64,000 nt of DNA. Origin: Lewinellaceae bacterium. Lineage in GTDB: Bacteria > Bacteroidota > Bacteroidia > Chitinophagales > Saprospiraceae. The position numbers and the translations under genes are program-made. Below are positions 44,485-52,549 of this stretch, one piece after another; within the stretch, counting starts at the first letter, position 1, and each line of letters opens with the position of its first letter. Location of the stretch: the NCBI GenBank assembly GCA_020636405.1, contig JACJXW010000006.1, positions 496,001-560,000 of the forward strand. The letters run 5' to 3'. A model generated the notes under the pieces. It was not told where the DNA came from, made no database searches, and saw nothing but the letters and a program-made list of their open reading frames with translations.

Positions 44485-45560
44485 CAGCGCGAATGAATTG
44501 CGGCTTTTCTGACGAGGATGCCCGCAGCGGTATAGGCGCGCACCAGATAAAGCCCGGGCTTTAGGTTGGAAACATCGATCTCATGCTTTTCGGAGCGGAC
44601 GCTTTGGGCGTAGGCGCTCTGGCCAGTCAGGGTGAGGAGTTCCACCCGATGGGTAAGAGCGGGCAGTTCCAGCCGTAGCATTTCAGTTGCCGGATTGGGG
44701 GAAACCCGGAAAGCCTGGGACTCCGGTTCTTCCACTGCCGTGGCCACCAGGGCATAGAGGGGGTGTTCTACAACATTCAGGACCTGCCTTTGAAATAGGT
44801 TTTGTTCATCGTAGAGCGAGACAAAAGCTACCAGCCGGGCCTTCTCCTGGTTCCAGTTCCAGGGCAGGAAGTAATCATAGTGGTGATGGTAAACCTGTCC
44901 GAGCTCGGGTTGCGGCGGGAATACTCCGGAAGTGCCCCAGGTGCCGTCAACTATTTCACGGACAACATGGTGGTGGGGGTAGAAATAAATGGGCTGCCCC
45001 AGGCCGTAAAGCGGATGCCCTTCCACATCATTGAAGTAATTGCTCTGGTCAAATCCATATCCAGCATGAATGACGGAATCCTCGGTAATCATCAGGTTGA
45101 GCCGCAGTTCTCCCGCTGGCGGCCGTTCCGTGAAGGTACCCGCAACATCAAGGGAAAGCATGCGCGAGAACGGATTGTACGAGCCCCGGAGCTCCAGCCC
45201 GACATAGGCGGGCTCATTGAGCTGTTCGAGTATGCGTTCTTCCCACAGGTGAGGCAACACGGCGATCTGGCCGGCGCCTGGCCCGCTACGCCCCACCATA
45301 CCCATTGGGGTGCCCAATACCCCAAAGCCGTCTCTCCACTCCGTGCTGTTGGAATTGGCCATGCCATCAACGGAAGAGTGGTGGAAAGCCAGGATCAGTT
45401 CCGGGTAGGCAGCTGCCAGTTCTTCTGCAATGAGATGGGCGTTGGGGCAGGCTCCGCAGAAAGCAGAGGTGTATTTTTCCAGCAATATCCGCTTTGGCTG
45501 AGCATGAGACAACAGGAAAGGCCCGGCCAGAATGAATAACAGGAGCACGATCTTTTTCAT
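44484..45560 (-). CDS. Omp28-like thioredoxin-fold protein with T9SS sorting tail
   Basis: The 358-residue protein has a signal peptide (MKKIVLLLFILAGPFLLSHAQ), then an Omp28/thioredoxin-like start ILLEKYTSAFCGACPNAH with a CxxC pair at C35 and C38. A mixed beta region follows (GVLGTPMGMVGR, LPWNWNQEKARLVAFVSLYDEQN), and a T9SS sorting domain ends it (FRVSPNPATEMLRLELP, LTLTGQSAYAQSV, LKPGLYLVRAYTAAGI). A redox or disulfide role on the surface is possible but unproven; Omp28 relatives are poorly characterised. Coupled start-stop overlap with the rRNA methyltransferase is odd given the different functions. Confidence 0.88.
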   Translation of the reverse strand: MKKIVLLLFILAGPFLLSHAQPKRILLEKYTSAFCGACPNAHLIAEELAAAYPELILAFHHSSVDGMANSNSTEWRDGFGVLGTPMGMVGRSGPGAGQIAVLPHLWEERILEQLNEPAYVGLELRGSYNPFSRMLSLDVAGTFTERPPAGELRLNLMITEDSVIHAGYGFDQSNYFNDVEGHPLYGLGQPIYFYPHHHVVREIVDGTWGTSGVFPPQPELGQVYHHHYDYFLPWNWNQEKARLVAFVSLYDEQNLFQRQVLNVVEHPLYALVATAVEEPESQAFRVSPNPATEMLRLELPALTHRVELLTLTGQSAYAQSVRSEKHEIDVSNLKPGLYLVRAYTAAGILVRKAAIHSR

Positions 45561-45614
45561 TGGGGACGTATTTGCGTATCGGGGTACAATATAAACAGAT
45601 CTGCCGACACTCCT

Positions 45615-46469
45615 TCATTCATTCAACCCCCAGTCATATTCCTTATAACTGACCTTCGCGCCTTTCTGGATCCGGGTTTTGGCGTATTTGTTGAGGTATT
45701 CGACGATGTTTCCGAAATCGGTGGCGTACCATTCGAAGATCTTGGAGATCTCCACCGTTTTGGGCCCGATCTGGTTGAAGGCCGGGTTGTTAATGAAACT
45801 TTGGGTTTGTTGCTCCAGGAGTACGTTGAGGTTGCCGGCGGTCCAGGCGCGGTTCAGCAGGGGCGGGCAGGAGCGGGCGGCGCAGTTGACGGCAAAATGA
45901 ATACGGGATTCTTTAAACCGGGGCCGGATGATGTCATTTTCGATGTTGTTGAGAGAGTAGGCCTTATCGCCTAGCTGTATCCATTTCACATCCCAGGGCT
46001 TGCCGTCATGGATCTTCATGATGCTGGGTATGGGGTAATGGCCCAGAATCAGCTTGACGGTAAAGGCGTTGTAGGCATTGATCCAGTAGGCCAGCTTTTC
46101 GTCGCGGCTCCAGCTGTCGCGCACCGGGTTGGCGGCCAGTTCATCGAGATAGGCCTGGAGTTTGGCCTTATCTGCCAGCAGGCCTTTGTAATTGACTTTT
46201 CCGGTGGCGGAGACGTATTGCCGGAGCAGCGCATCCCATGCTTCGTGGCTGGGGGGCGCCGGTATGTCGGGTTCTGGTGTAATGGCAGAAGAGGGGGACT
46301 GTTCCGGCTCTTCATCTGATGCCTGAACAGTTGTAAAATTTTCCTCCCCTTTTTCCTGTAAAGCGACTAACCGGGAAGGAGGAGGCGTTTCCGCTGTATT
46401 CCAGGCATTTTCAAGTTGGCAGGAAACGAGGGCAAGCAGGCTAAGGACGAAAAAAAGGAAACGGATCAT
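45615..46469 (-). CDS. DUF547 lipoprotein
   Basis: The 284-residue lipoprotein (MIRFLFFVLSLLALVSC, Cys17) has a proline- and acid-rich linker (~30-75) and a DUF547 domain: YVSATGKVNYKGL, KLAYWINAYNAFTVKLIL, KWIQLGDKAYSLNNIENDIIRPRF, and the hallmark HFAVNCAARSCPPLLNRAW with a conserved Cys pair. DUF547 has papain/transglutaminase-like relatives, so hydrolase or transferase activity is conceivable, but no function is established. It lies 54 bases upstream of the Omp28-like gene on the same strand and may be cotranscribed. Confidence 0.9.
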   Translation of the reverse strand: MIRFLFFVLSLLALVSCQLENAWNTAETPPPSRLVALQEKGEENFTTVQASDEEPEQSPSSAITPEPDIPAPPSHEAWDALLRQYVSATGKVNYKGLLADKAKLQAYLDELAANPVRDSWSRDEKLAYWINAYNAFTVKLILGHYPIPSIMKIHDGKPWDVKWIQLGDKAYSLNNIENDIIRPRFKESRIHFAVNCAARSCPPLLNRAWTAGNLNVLLEQQTQSFINNPAFNQIGPKTVEISKIFEWYATDFGNIVEYLNKYAKTRIQKGAKVSYKEYDWGLNE

Positions 46470-46826
46470 AATTTTCTGTTTTGAATACTAACTTCTTCTG
46501 CCCTTTTCAAGTTGCCCGGGAAGTGCTGGAATTGTTCTCAACAAGACAATTTGTCCTATTGGTAGCCCTTAGGAATTACCTTTTTTTTCCTTCCACTGCC
46601 GCCTGAAGTACAGAGGGGAATCCCCGAATCGGCCGGTAAATGATTCCTTATTAGGATTATTAATTTACGAAGCTTTCGGTAAAAAACAATTTTACGACTT
46701 GCTTTGGAACGGTTAGGAATAAGCGGATGTCACGGCTACCACTCTAACTTTGGACAGCCAAGTGGAGATTCGTACATCGTACACAACCCCGGAACTTTCT
46801 GTTCAACTTTAGACAGATACCCGACC
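46470..46826. other. Intergenic gap between serine hydrolase and DUF547 genes
   Basis: No gene was found in these 357 bases. Two near-identical 13-base direct repeats, TAACTTTGGACAG (46745-46757) and CAACTTTAGACAG (46804-46816), lie 59 bases apart. The first contains a TAACTTTG that would be a -7 box on the plus strand, but no plus-strand gene follows. No terminator is obvious. Confidence 0.35.
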
Positions 46827-47996
46827 TCACTTCTGCATAATTAGGTCCACTACGCTGTTCCTGAATTCCAGAAAAACCGGTTTCAGCTCACTCTTGGCGT
46901 CCGTGCCGTAATTCACGAGGTAGGCCAGGGTGATGTCCTGGTTTGGGAAGTAGTAGGCATCGGCAGTATAGGCCAGGTCACGGCCCCGGTGGCCCAGGCC
47001 GAACTCGTCTGGTGCGCGGTCGATGAAATCTTTATTGACCGTTATGCCGAAGGCGCGGTCGTTGTCCACTTCCCGTTCGGTATAAGTGAGCATGGCCTGC
47101 AGGCCGGCGGGGCTCAGCAGGGTTTTTTCGCGAAATAGCGCCTCCAGGAATACCTGCAGGTCGAACACGGTAGAGTACAGGCCGCCATAGCCATTGCCAC
47201 TGCCTGTATTGAAGTTTGACAGGTTGAGTATGGTGCCGTTGTTGTACAAGTCGAAATAACCCTGGGCAGTAAAGGGCGGCAGGGGGTCGTGCCAGTGGTA
47301 ATAGGAATTTTCCAACCCCAACGGATCCAGGATATACTCGTGCAGCAGTTCAGCGTGGGAGCGTTTTGTGGCCGATTCGATCACCATAATGGCGAGCAGT
47401 AAATTGGTGTTGGAATAACTGACTTGTTCCCCGGGGGCAAAGACTGGGCTATCGTTATAAATGTACTTTAATAATTCTTCCGGTTCCCAGTATTTGCTGG
47501 GGTCGTTCAAAACTGCAAGGTAAAATGCATTATCTTCAATGAGGTCCGGAATGCCGCTGGTGTGTTGCAGCAGGTTTCGCATCGTGACGGCATTGGCATT
47601 GGCCACCTTGTCGGTGATGCGCCGGGGCAGCCACTTGTTAACCGGGTCATCCAGGGTGAAAAAACCATCCTCGACGAGCTGAAGGGACAATGTGCCAATA
47701 AAGAGTTTGGTGATACTGGCTACCTTCGACACATGGCAGGCACGCATAGGAATGCCCTTGTCGATGTCCGCCATTCCGGCAGCGCCGGCCCAGGTTCCGT
47801 CCTTGTCCCGGATCAGCATACTGATGCCTGGAAGGCCTTTTCGGGTAAACTCTTCCATCAAGGACTGATAAGCGCCAGCCCGGAGATGATCGCTGTAATC
47901 CTCTACGGTACAGTCCGAACTGGGGCCAACTTCCTCCTCCTGGCATCCACCAAAGGGAAGGAGCAGCAACAACAGAAATAATTGGAACCCTTTCAT
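46827..47996 (-). CDS. Serine hydrolase of the class C beta-lactamase/DD-peptidase fold, lipoprotein
   Basis: The 389-residue enzyme has a lipoprotein signal (MKGFQLFLLLLLLPFGGC, Cys18). The catalytic S-x-x-K is SITK (Ser94, Lys97) in HVSKVASITKLFIGTL; the second Y-x-N is YSN in GEQVSYSNTNLLLAIM; the third motif is H-x-G (HRG) in GLGHRGRDLAY. This fold covers beta-lactamases, DD-carboxypeptidases and esterases; similarity to D-aminopeptidase-like hydrolases fits best. It probably acts in the periplasm or at the outer membrane. The start at 47996 was chosen because it begins the signal; an ATG at 48038 would overlap the gene upstream. It is 32 bases after that gene and likely cotranscribed. 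Confidence 0.93.
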   Translation of the reverse strand: MKGFQLFLLLLLLPFGGCQEEEVGPSSDCTVEDYSDHLRAGAYQSLMEEFTRKGLPGISMLIRDKDGTWAGAAGMADIDKGIPMRACHVSKVASITKLFIGTLSLQLVEDGFFTLDDPVNKWLPRRITDKVANANAVTMRNLLQHTSGIPDLIEDNAFYLAVLNDPSKYWEPEELLKYIYNDSPVFAPGEQVSYSNTNLLLAIMVIESATKRSHAELLHEYILDPLGLENSYYHWHDPLPPFTAQGYFDLYNNGTILNLSNFNTGSGNGYGGLYSTVFDLQVFLEALFREKTLLSPAGLQAMLTYTEREVDNDRAFGITVNKDFIDRAPDEFGLGHRGRDLAYTADAYYFPNQDITLAYLVNYGTDAKSELKPVFLEFRNSVVDLIMQK

Positions 47997-48028
47997 AGTT
48001 TTTTCTTTTTTGGACAACCAGCCAGCCA

Positions 48029-48634
48029 TCATTCCCATACGCTTAACGCCACGCCCACATGCAGCGCCGTATTGGGCAGCACCGGTACATATTCATTGAC
48101 AAAAGGGAACTGCATATAAAACCGGTATGCCAGGAATGCACGAGGCGCCCACTTCCCCTGGAAGGAGTAGCCCACCCCCAATGCCAGCCCGCCCATGGCC
48201 TGCGGGCGCCCCAGGTTGGCTTTTTTCTCGTAGGCGCCTTCAGCGTTAAGTTGAAAGATCTGAGCGTCGGGAATGGAATGGAGATAGCCCAGCCCCAGCT
48301 TTGCTTCAGCATCGAACGCCGTGCCAATCCGGCGCCGGTAACCGGCTTCAGAATAGAGCTGGATACTGTGTACCGCGTACTGGTGGTAGTGATATGCCAG
48401 GTTGGCCGTCTGCAGCCATTGATGGCGGGCTTTCTGCCGGTAGTAGAACTCTGTGCCCACCGTAAAACCCGGGTGCAGCGGAACGCTCCATATCCCGGCC
48501 TTTGCCGCGCCGGGCAAGAGGGTGGCATTGTTGTAAAGGCTAATGATCAGAGGATGGGCCTTTTTCCCACCATCGGGTTGGGTGGCAGCCAGAAGCGGCC
48601 ACATCAAACCCAGGAACAGGAGTAGTTTATTCAT
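48029..48634 (-). CDS. Small secreted beta-barrel-like protein of unknown function
   Basis: The 201-residue protein has a signal peptide (MNKLLLFLGLMWPLLAATQ). The rest is made of alternating hydrophobic/polar strands with aromatic ends (FTVGTEFYYRQKA, LQTANLAYHYHQY, IQLYSEAGYRRRIG, ALGVGYSFQG, PRAFLAYRFYMQFPFV) and ends TALHVGVALSVWE, which fits a small outer-membrane barrel. No family was recognised. The serine hydrolase gene starts 32 bases downstream on the same strand. Function unknown. Confidence 0.75.
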   Translation of the reverse strand: MNKLLLFLGLMWPLLAATQPDGGKKAHPLIISLYNNATLLPGAAKAGIWSVPLHPGFTVGTEFYYRQKARHQWLQTANLAYHYHQYAVHSIQLYSEAGYRRRIGTAFDAEAKLGLGYLHSIPDAQIFQLNAEGAYEKKANLGRPQAMGGLALGVGYSFQGKWAPRAFLAYRFYMQFPFVNEYVPVLPNTALHVGVALSVWE

Positions 48635-48880
48635 TGGTCATTCGTTTGGGAGTAAGTACATGGACACAAATAGTAAAATGGAAAAGGAGGATTAAGGCCT
48701 CGTATTCAGTCCCTGCCTTCCATTACTGCCAGTCCCGCCTGCTGTGCCAGCAGCCGGCAGGTAGGCAGGCTTCGCTAATTCAGTCCATTTACTTATCAGG
48801 AATTAGAAATTGTAAACTACTCCTGTTTTTTCAGAATTTCAAGGATATACAGATACCATTGGCGATGATTTTCATCAGCA
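48635..48880. other. Gap with a GCCTGC palindrome
   Basis: No gene was found in these 246 bases. GCCTGC (48737-48742) and GCAGGC (48765-48770) with an inner CTGCT/AGCAG pair form a short nested hairpin. Related GGCAGG/CCTGCC blocks occur near 10014-10034, suggesting a small dispersed repeat. Confidence 0.35.
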
Positions 48881-50626
48881 TCAATACGCATATACCATGG
48901 CCTTGGTGTCGTATACCTTTCCGTCGATGATGAGGCTATAGTAATACGTTCCTCGCTGATACTGGTGTTTTTCATAACCATACAGGATCTCAACCATACC
49001 GGGTTTCAGTTCGATGGGGTATCGGGCCAGTTCTCTGCCCCCAGCGTCCACTACGCGGATGAGGGCCTGCTGGTACCGCACCGGGCGCTCTACAAGTACG
49101 GAGATGGTGGTCGCTTCGTCAAAAGGGTTGGGGCGGTTTTGCAGAAGGGTGATGCCATCCTCCGACAAGTAGGCCTGCTCCTCCAGCCCGGTGGTGAAGA
49201 AGTTGAACTCCTCGTTGGTAAAATGGCTCTCAATATCATTACTATCGACCGCCGCGGCGGTGAGGTAATAAAGCGTGCTGGGCTCCAGGAAGTAGATCGT
49301 ATCTACCTTTTTGGTGACATACACCAGCGTATCGAAATAGATGTTGGACGTGGGGCGGATACCCAGGCGATACAAGCCATTTTCCGCTGGATCGAAGATC
49401 TCGTAGCGCAGTCCGTTGTCCACCCTCTCGACCGCAAAGCCTTCAGGAGTGGGCGGCCCCAGTGCGCTCATCGCCATAGAATGGCCATTGATGATGGTAT
49501 TTCGGGCCAGATAGTTAAAGTCGACAAAAAAGCTGTCGATGACGCTGTCCCCGTTGGTGTCTATTCCAAGTACATCATCCATACTGTGCTGGCGGTCTTC
49601 ATAATTGGACTGGGCGGGGTTGCCGTCGCCATGCTCATTGGCGGAGGTGAAGCGCATAGCGGCGAACCCTCGTTCCCGGAAAGGGATGTGGTCACCGCCG
49701 CGGCCTACCCGATCTTCCCGGCTCATGATGTTCAGGACGGTAGGCACAGGCATTTTTGAGCGCAGTTCTTCCTGATATTCCAGGTGGGCGAAACGGGCCA
49801 GATGCCGGCCTGGCCCTGTAGAGTAAAGGCGCACGTTGATGCTGTCGATCGCATTCAACCCCGGGCAGCCGGGAGGGGATGCCGTCTGCCCGCAGATGAT
49901 GCCCCCCACGATGTCGTTATTGTACACGGCCCGAACCGGTATCTGGTTCTGTACGCAGTATAGGACAAAGGCTTCGGCGCCATACAACCCTTGTTCTTCG
50001 CCGGTAGTGATGAGGAAAACCAAGGTGCGGTCAAACGCAAAGCGGCTCATCACTCTTGCCAGTTCCAGGACCAAAGCGGTTCCGCTGCCATTGTCTTCCA
50101 TGCCGTGGGCCATACATTCGGTATCGCACACGTCTTCGCAACGGCTGTCCATATGGCCTTCCACGATCACCATTTCATTGCGGTGAGGCCCAATGCCGGG
50201 AAGAACTGCAAAAACGTTGCGGTGTTGCCCCATCCCACAGATCTCTTCATCAAATTGCAGATAGGACACCCGCAGCCTGCCTTCCTGACGGGCGCTAAAG
50301 GATTCCAGCTTGCTGAAGGCCCACCGCCGTGCGGCGCCCATACCGAAGGTGGTGCTGCTGGTGTCGGAACCCGTATTGCGGTTTTCGAAGGCGGAGAGGG
50401 CGAGCAGGTACTGCTTCAGCGAATCAGCAGAAACTTCGGCCACAATGCCATCTGTTACATCATCGGGGTGGTTGATGATCGCGGAGGGTAGATAGGCTTC
50501 TGCTGCGAAGTTGCCTTTCAGGGCCTGATCTACTTCCGGATGGGTTACCACCGTATTTTGCTGGGCCATGCCCGGACAGAAAAGGCCTGAAAGCAAAATC
50601 CAGGAAAGGACGTAAGCATGCTTCAT
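48881..50626 (-). CDS. Secreted M28-family metallopeptidase with T9SS tail
   Basis: The 581-residue enzyme has a signal peptide (MKHAYVLSWILLSGLFCPGMAQ). M28 zinc motifs: EGHMDSRCEDVCD, MEDNGSGTALVLELAR (bridging Asp), LITTGEEQGLYGAEAF (Glu pair), YNNDIVGG, and a late His region (RFTSANEHGDGN). A Ca-binding-like loop DTNGDSVID is present near residue 360. A fibronectin-like part (~390-480; DIESHFTNEEFNFFTTG) precedes the T9SS sorting domain (LLQNRPNPFDEATTISVLV, AGGRELARY, GTYYYSLIIDGKVYDTKAMVY). This makes an extracellular aminopeptidase likely. It is one of three M28 genes within 16 kb. Confidence 0.93.
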   Translation of the reverse strand: MKHAYVLSWILLSGLFCPGMAQQNTVVTHPEVDQALKGNFAAEAYLPSAIINHPDDVTDGIVAEVSADSLKQYLLALSAFENRNTGSDTSSTTFGMGAARRWAFSKLESFSARQEGRLRVSYLQFDEEICGMGQHRNVFAVLPGIGPHRNEMVIVEGHMDSRCEDVCDTECMAHGMEDNGSGTALVLELARVMSRFAFDRTLVFLITTGEEQGLYGAEAFVLYCVQNQIPVRAVYNNDIVGGIICGQTASPPGCPGLNAIDSINVRLYSTGPGRHLARFAHLEYQEELRSKMPVPTVLNIMSREDRVGRGGDHIPFRERGFAAMRFTSANEHGDGNPAQSNYEDRQHSMDDVLGIDTNGDSVIDSFFVDFNYLARNTIINGHSMAMSALGPPTPEGFAVERVDNGLRYEIFDPAENGLYRLGIRPTSNIYFDTLVYVTKKVDTIYFLEPSTLYYLTAAAVDSNDIESHFTNEEFNFFTTGLEEQAYLSEDGITLLQNRPNPFDEATTISVLVERPVRYQQALIRVVDAGGRELARYPIELKPGMVEILYGYEKHQYQRGTYYYSLIIDGKVYDTKAMVYAY

Positions 50627-50678
50627 GTCGTTACCGGTTTTTTATGATGGAATAAACTCTTAACAGGAAATTAACTAA

Positions 50679-50698
50679 TTTGCTTTGTGGAAAGCAAA
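50679..50698. repeat. 8-bp palindrome in a divergent promoter region
   Basis: TTTGCTTT (50679-50686) and AAAGCAAA (50691-50698) are perfect complements around a GTGG loop. It lies between the divergent M28 gene ending upstream at 50626 and the gene at 50789, in the position of an operator. A T-A-A-T-T-T-G string overlaps its left arm. Confidence 0.45.
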
Positions 50699-50788
50699 GA
50701 ATTCATCACTCTTCAGGGGGAGCAGGTAATATTGCTGCCATAATAGATGTTAATTGCAATGAATACTTCCTCCAAACATACTTAGAAA

Positions 50789-51475
50789 ATGAAAAACAGC
50801 TTAATCTTCTTCTTCCTGTTCTTAGGTGCTGCCTTGTATGCCCAATCTGATTGCTCCATGTTCTATCCCTTTAAGGAAGGCGTTAAACTGGAGTATACTT
50901 ACTTCGACAAGAAGGACAGATTGGAAAGCAGGGCTCAGAGCACCATTAAAATGGTGAAGACGCTGCCCAACGGAGTAGAAGCGGCGATCACCAATACCTT
51001 GTACGACAAGAAGGACAAGGAGCAGTTTTCCGGAGAATACCTGGTCCGTTGTGAAGATGGCGTGATCAAAATGGACGCCAGCTCCATGCTAAACCCCGCC
51101 ATGCAGCAATCCTTTTCCAATATGGAAGTAACGATTGAAGGGGAGGACCTCACAATTCCCCGGAAACTAGAGGTCGGCAAACAATTGCCGGATGCCAGTA
51201 CCAACATCAAGGCGGGCACCGGCGGTATCAATATTGTCAACATGACGGTCAATATCACAGAGCGGAAGGTGATTGGGCAGGAAACCATTTCTACTCCTGC
51301 CGGCACTTTTAACTGCTATAAGCTCACCCAAACCACCGACGTGAAAATGATGCTTGGAAAGTCTTTCACTTCCGTTGAGTACTATGCAGAGGGAGTAGGC
51401 GTAGTGCGCTCCGAGACCTATGACCATAAAGGGGATCTCGAAGGCTATATGGTCCTGACGAAGTTTGAAAAGTAG
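50789..51475 (+). CDS. Secreted TapB/DUF3108-like protein
   Basis: The 228-residue protein has a signal peptide (MKNSLIFFFLFLGAALYAQ) and a beta-rich domain: SDCSMFYPFKEGVKLEYTYFDKKDRLES, EVGKQLPDAS and STPAGTFNCYKLTQTTDVKM, FTSVEYYAEGVGVVRSETYD. This is the TapB/DUF3108-like fold found in periplasmic proteins of Bacteroidota; G-x-F-x-C-Y-K and the last strand before the end are its marks. Function is unknown. It is convergent with the following M28 peptidase, whose stop lies only 10 bases away. Confidence 0.8.
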   Translation: MKNSLIFFFLFLGAALYAQSDCSMFYPFKEGVKLEYTYFDKKDRLESRAQSTIKMVKTLPNGVEAAITNTLYDKKDKEQFSGEYLVRCEDGVIKMDASSMLNPAMQQSFSNMEVTIEGEDLTIPRKLEVGKQLPDASTNIKAGTGGINIVNMTVNITERKVIGQETISTPAGTFNCYKLTQTTDVKMMLGKSFTSVEYYAEGVGVVRSETYDHKGDLEGYMVLTKFEK

Positions 51476-51484
51476 GGCTTGCCG

Positions 51485-52417
51485 CTATCTCCCCACTAAC
51501 TTTTCCCAGTTGCCGTCCAGGTACAACAAGGTTTCCAGGATGAACTCCGCTGCCTGGGTGTAAAAGCGCGGCATGATGCGCTCGTAGTCGTCCGTAGGCT
51601 TGTGATAGTCTTCGTGATCTTCCACCCCAAAGTATAGAAAGGGAATGTTTTTCTGATGGAATTTGCCGTGGTCCGAGGCCATGGTCCAGTCGTCCTGTCG
51701 GCTCGGTTCAGGTATTTCGTGTCCGAAGGAAATGGTAAGAGGGCAGTCCTGCCCCAGCTTTTCAACCGGGGCCCGAAGGAAGGGGTTGTATCCGGTGCCA
51801 ACAACGTAAAGTTCCTCTTTTTCATTGCGGCTGATCATATCCATATTGATGTTGAGCAGAATGCGTTCCAGAGGCACCGGGGGCTCATCCAGAAAATGAT
51901 CAGCTCCGCGTAGCCCCAACTCTTCTGCGTCAAAAGCAGCAAAGATGATGGAGTGCCGGGGAGGGCGCCGGCTGCTGAAATACCTGGCCATTTCCATTAG
52001 GGCGCAGGTGCCGGAGGCGTTGTCGTCGGCGCCGTTGTAGATGCCTTCTTCCCGCTTACCCAAGTGGTCGTAATGGGCGCTCAGCACGATGTACCGATCG
52101 GGGAATTCCGACCCTTTGATGTAGCCGATAATATTGCGGCCGTCGTAGCGTTGTTTTTGCCAACGGCTGTAATAGCTGAAGGGCTGCACATAAATAGAAT
52201 CGAACGCCTCTAACCCAAAGGCTCTGAAGCGCTGAAGGATGTACTCGCCGGCCAGCAAGTTGCCGGGTTCGGCGGTGCGGCGCCCTTCGTATTTGTTGGA
52301 AGAAAGTTCTTCAATATGGGCCAGAAGGCTGTCTGCCAGCAGGCGGGGTTGGGCGGTAAGCAAAGCCCCCGCATTAAGAAGAAAGGTAAGAGTGGCAAGA
52401 ATAATCTTTGAAACCAT
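51485..52417 (-). CDS. Secreted M28-family metallopeptidase (short form)
   Basis: The 310-residue enzyme has a signal peptide (MVSKIILATLTFLLNAGALLTAQ) and a minimal M28 catalytic domain: VLSAHYDHLGKREEG (His, Asp), GADDNASGTCALMEMAR (bridging Asp), FAAFDAEELGLRGADHF (Glu pair), NINMDMISRN (Asp) and HEDYHKPTDDYERI (His). It is shorter than its two relatives in the window, having neither PA insert nor T9SS tail, and is probably periplasmic. In other bacteria such enzymes process peptide fragments or cyclise N-terminal glutamine. The specificity here is not readable. Confidence 0.92.
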   Translation of the reverse strand: MVSKIILATLTFLLNAGALLTAQPRLLADSLLAHIEELSSNKYEGRRTAEPGNLLAGEYILQRFRAFGLEAFDSIYVQPFSYYSRWQKQRYDGRNIIGYIKGSEFPDRYIVLSAHYDHLGKREEGIYNGADDNASGTCALMEMARYFSSRRPPRHSIIFAAFDAEELGLRGADHFLDEPPVPLERILLNINMDMISRNEKEELYVVGTGYNPFLRAPVEKLGQDCPLTISFGHEIPEPSRQDDWTMASDHGKFHQKNIPFLYFGVEDHEDYHKPTDDYERIMPRFYTQAAEFILETLLYLDGNWEKLVGR

Positions 52418-52549
52418 AGCAAAAAGTTAAGGAGCTCAAATAAGGCAATACCGGTTTTGACGGCAGAGGCCTTTATCAAGCAGTTTCCCGGCGGCTTGTG
52501 TAAAAGCGCTTGAAACTACTCGAAGAGCCCTTCTAAAACAACCTCATGA

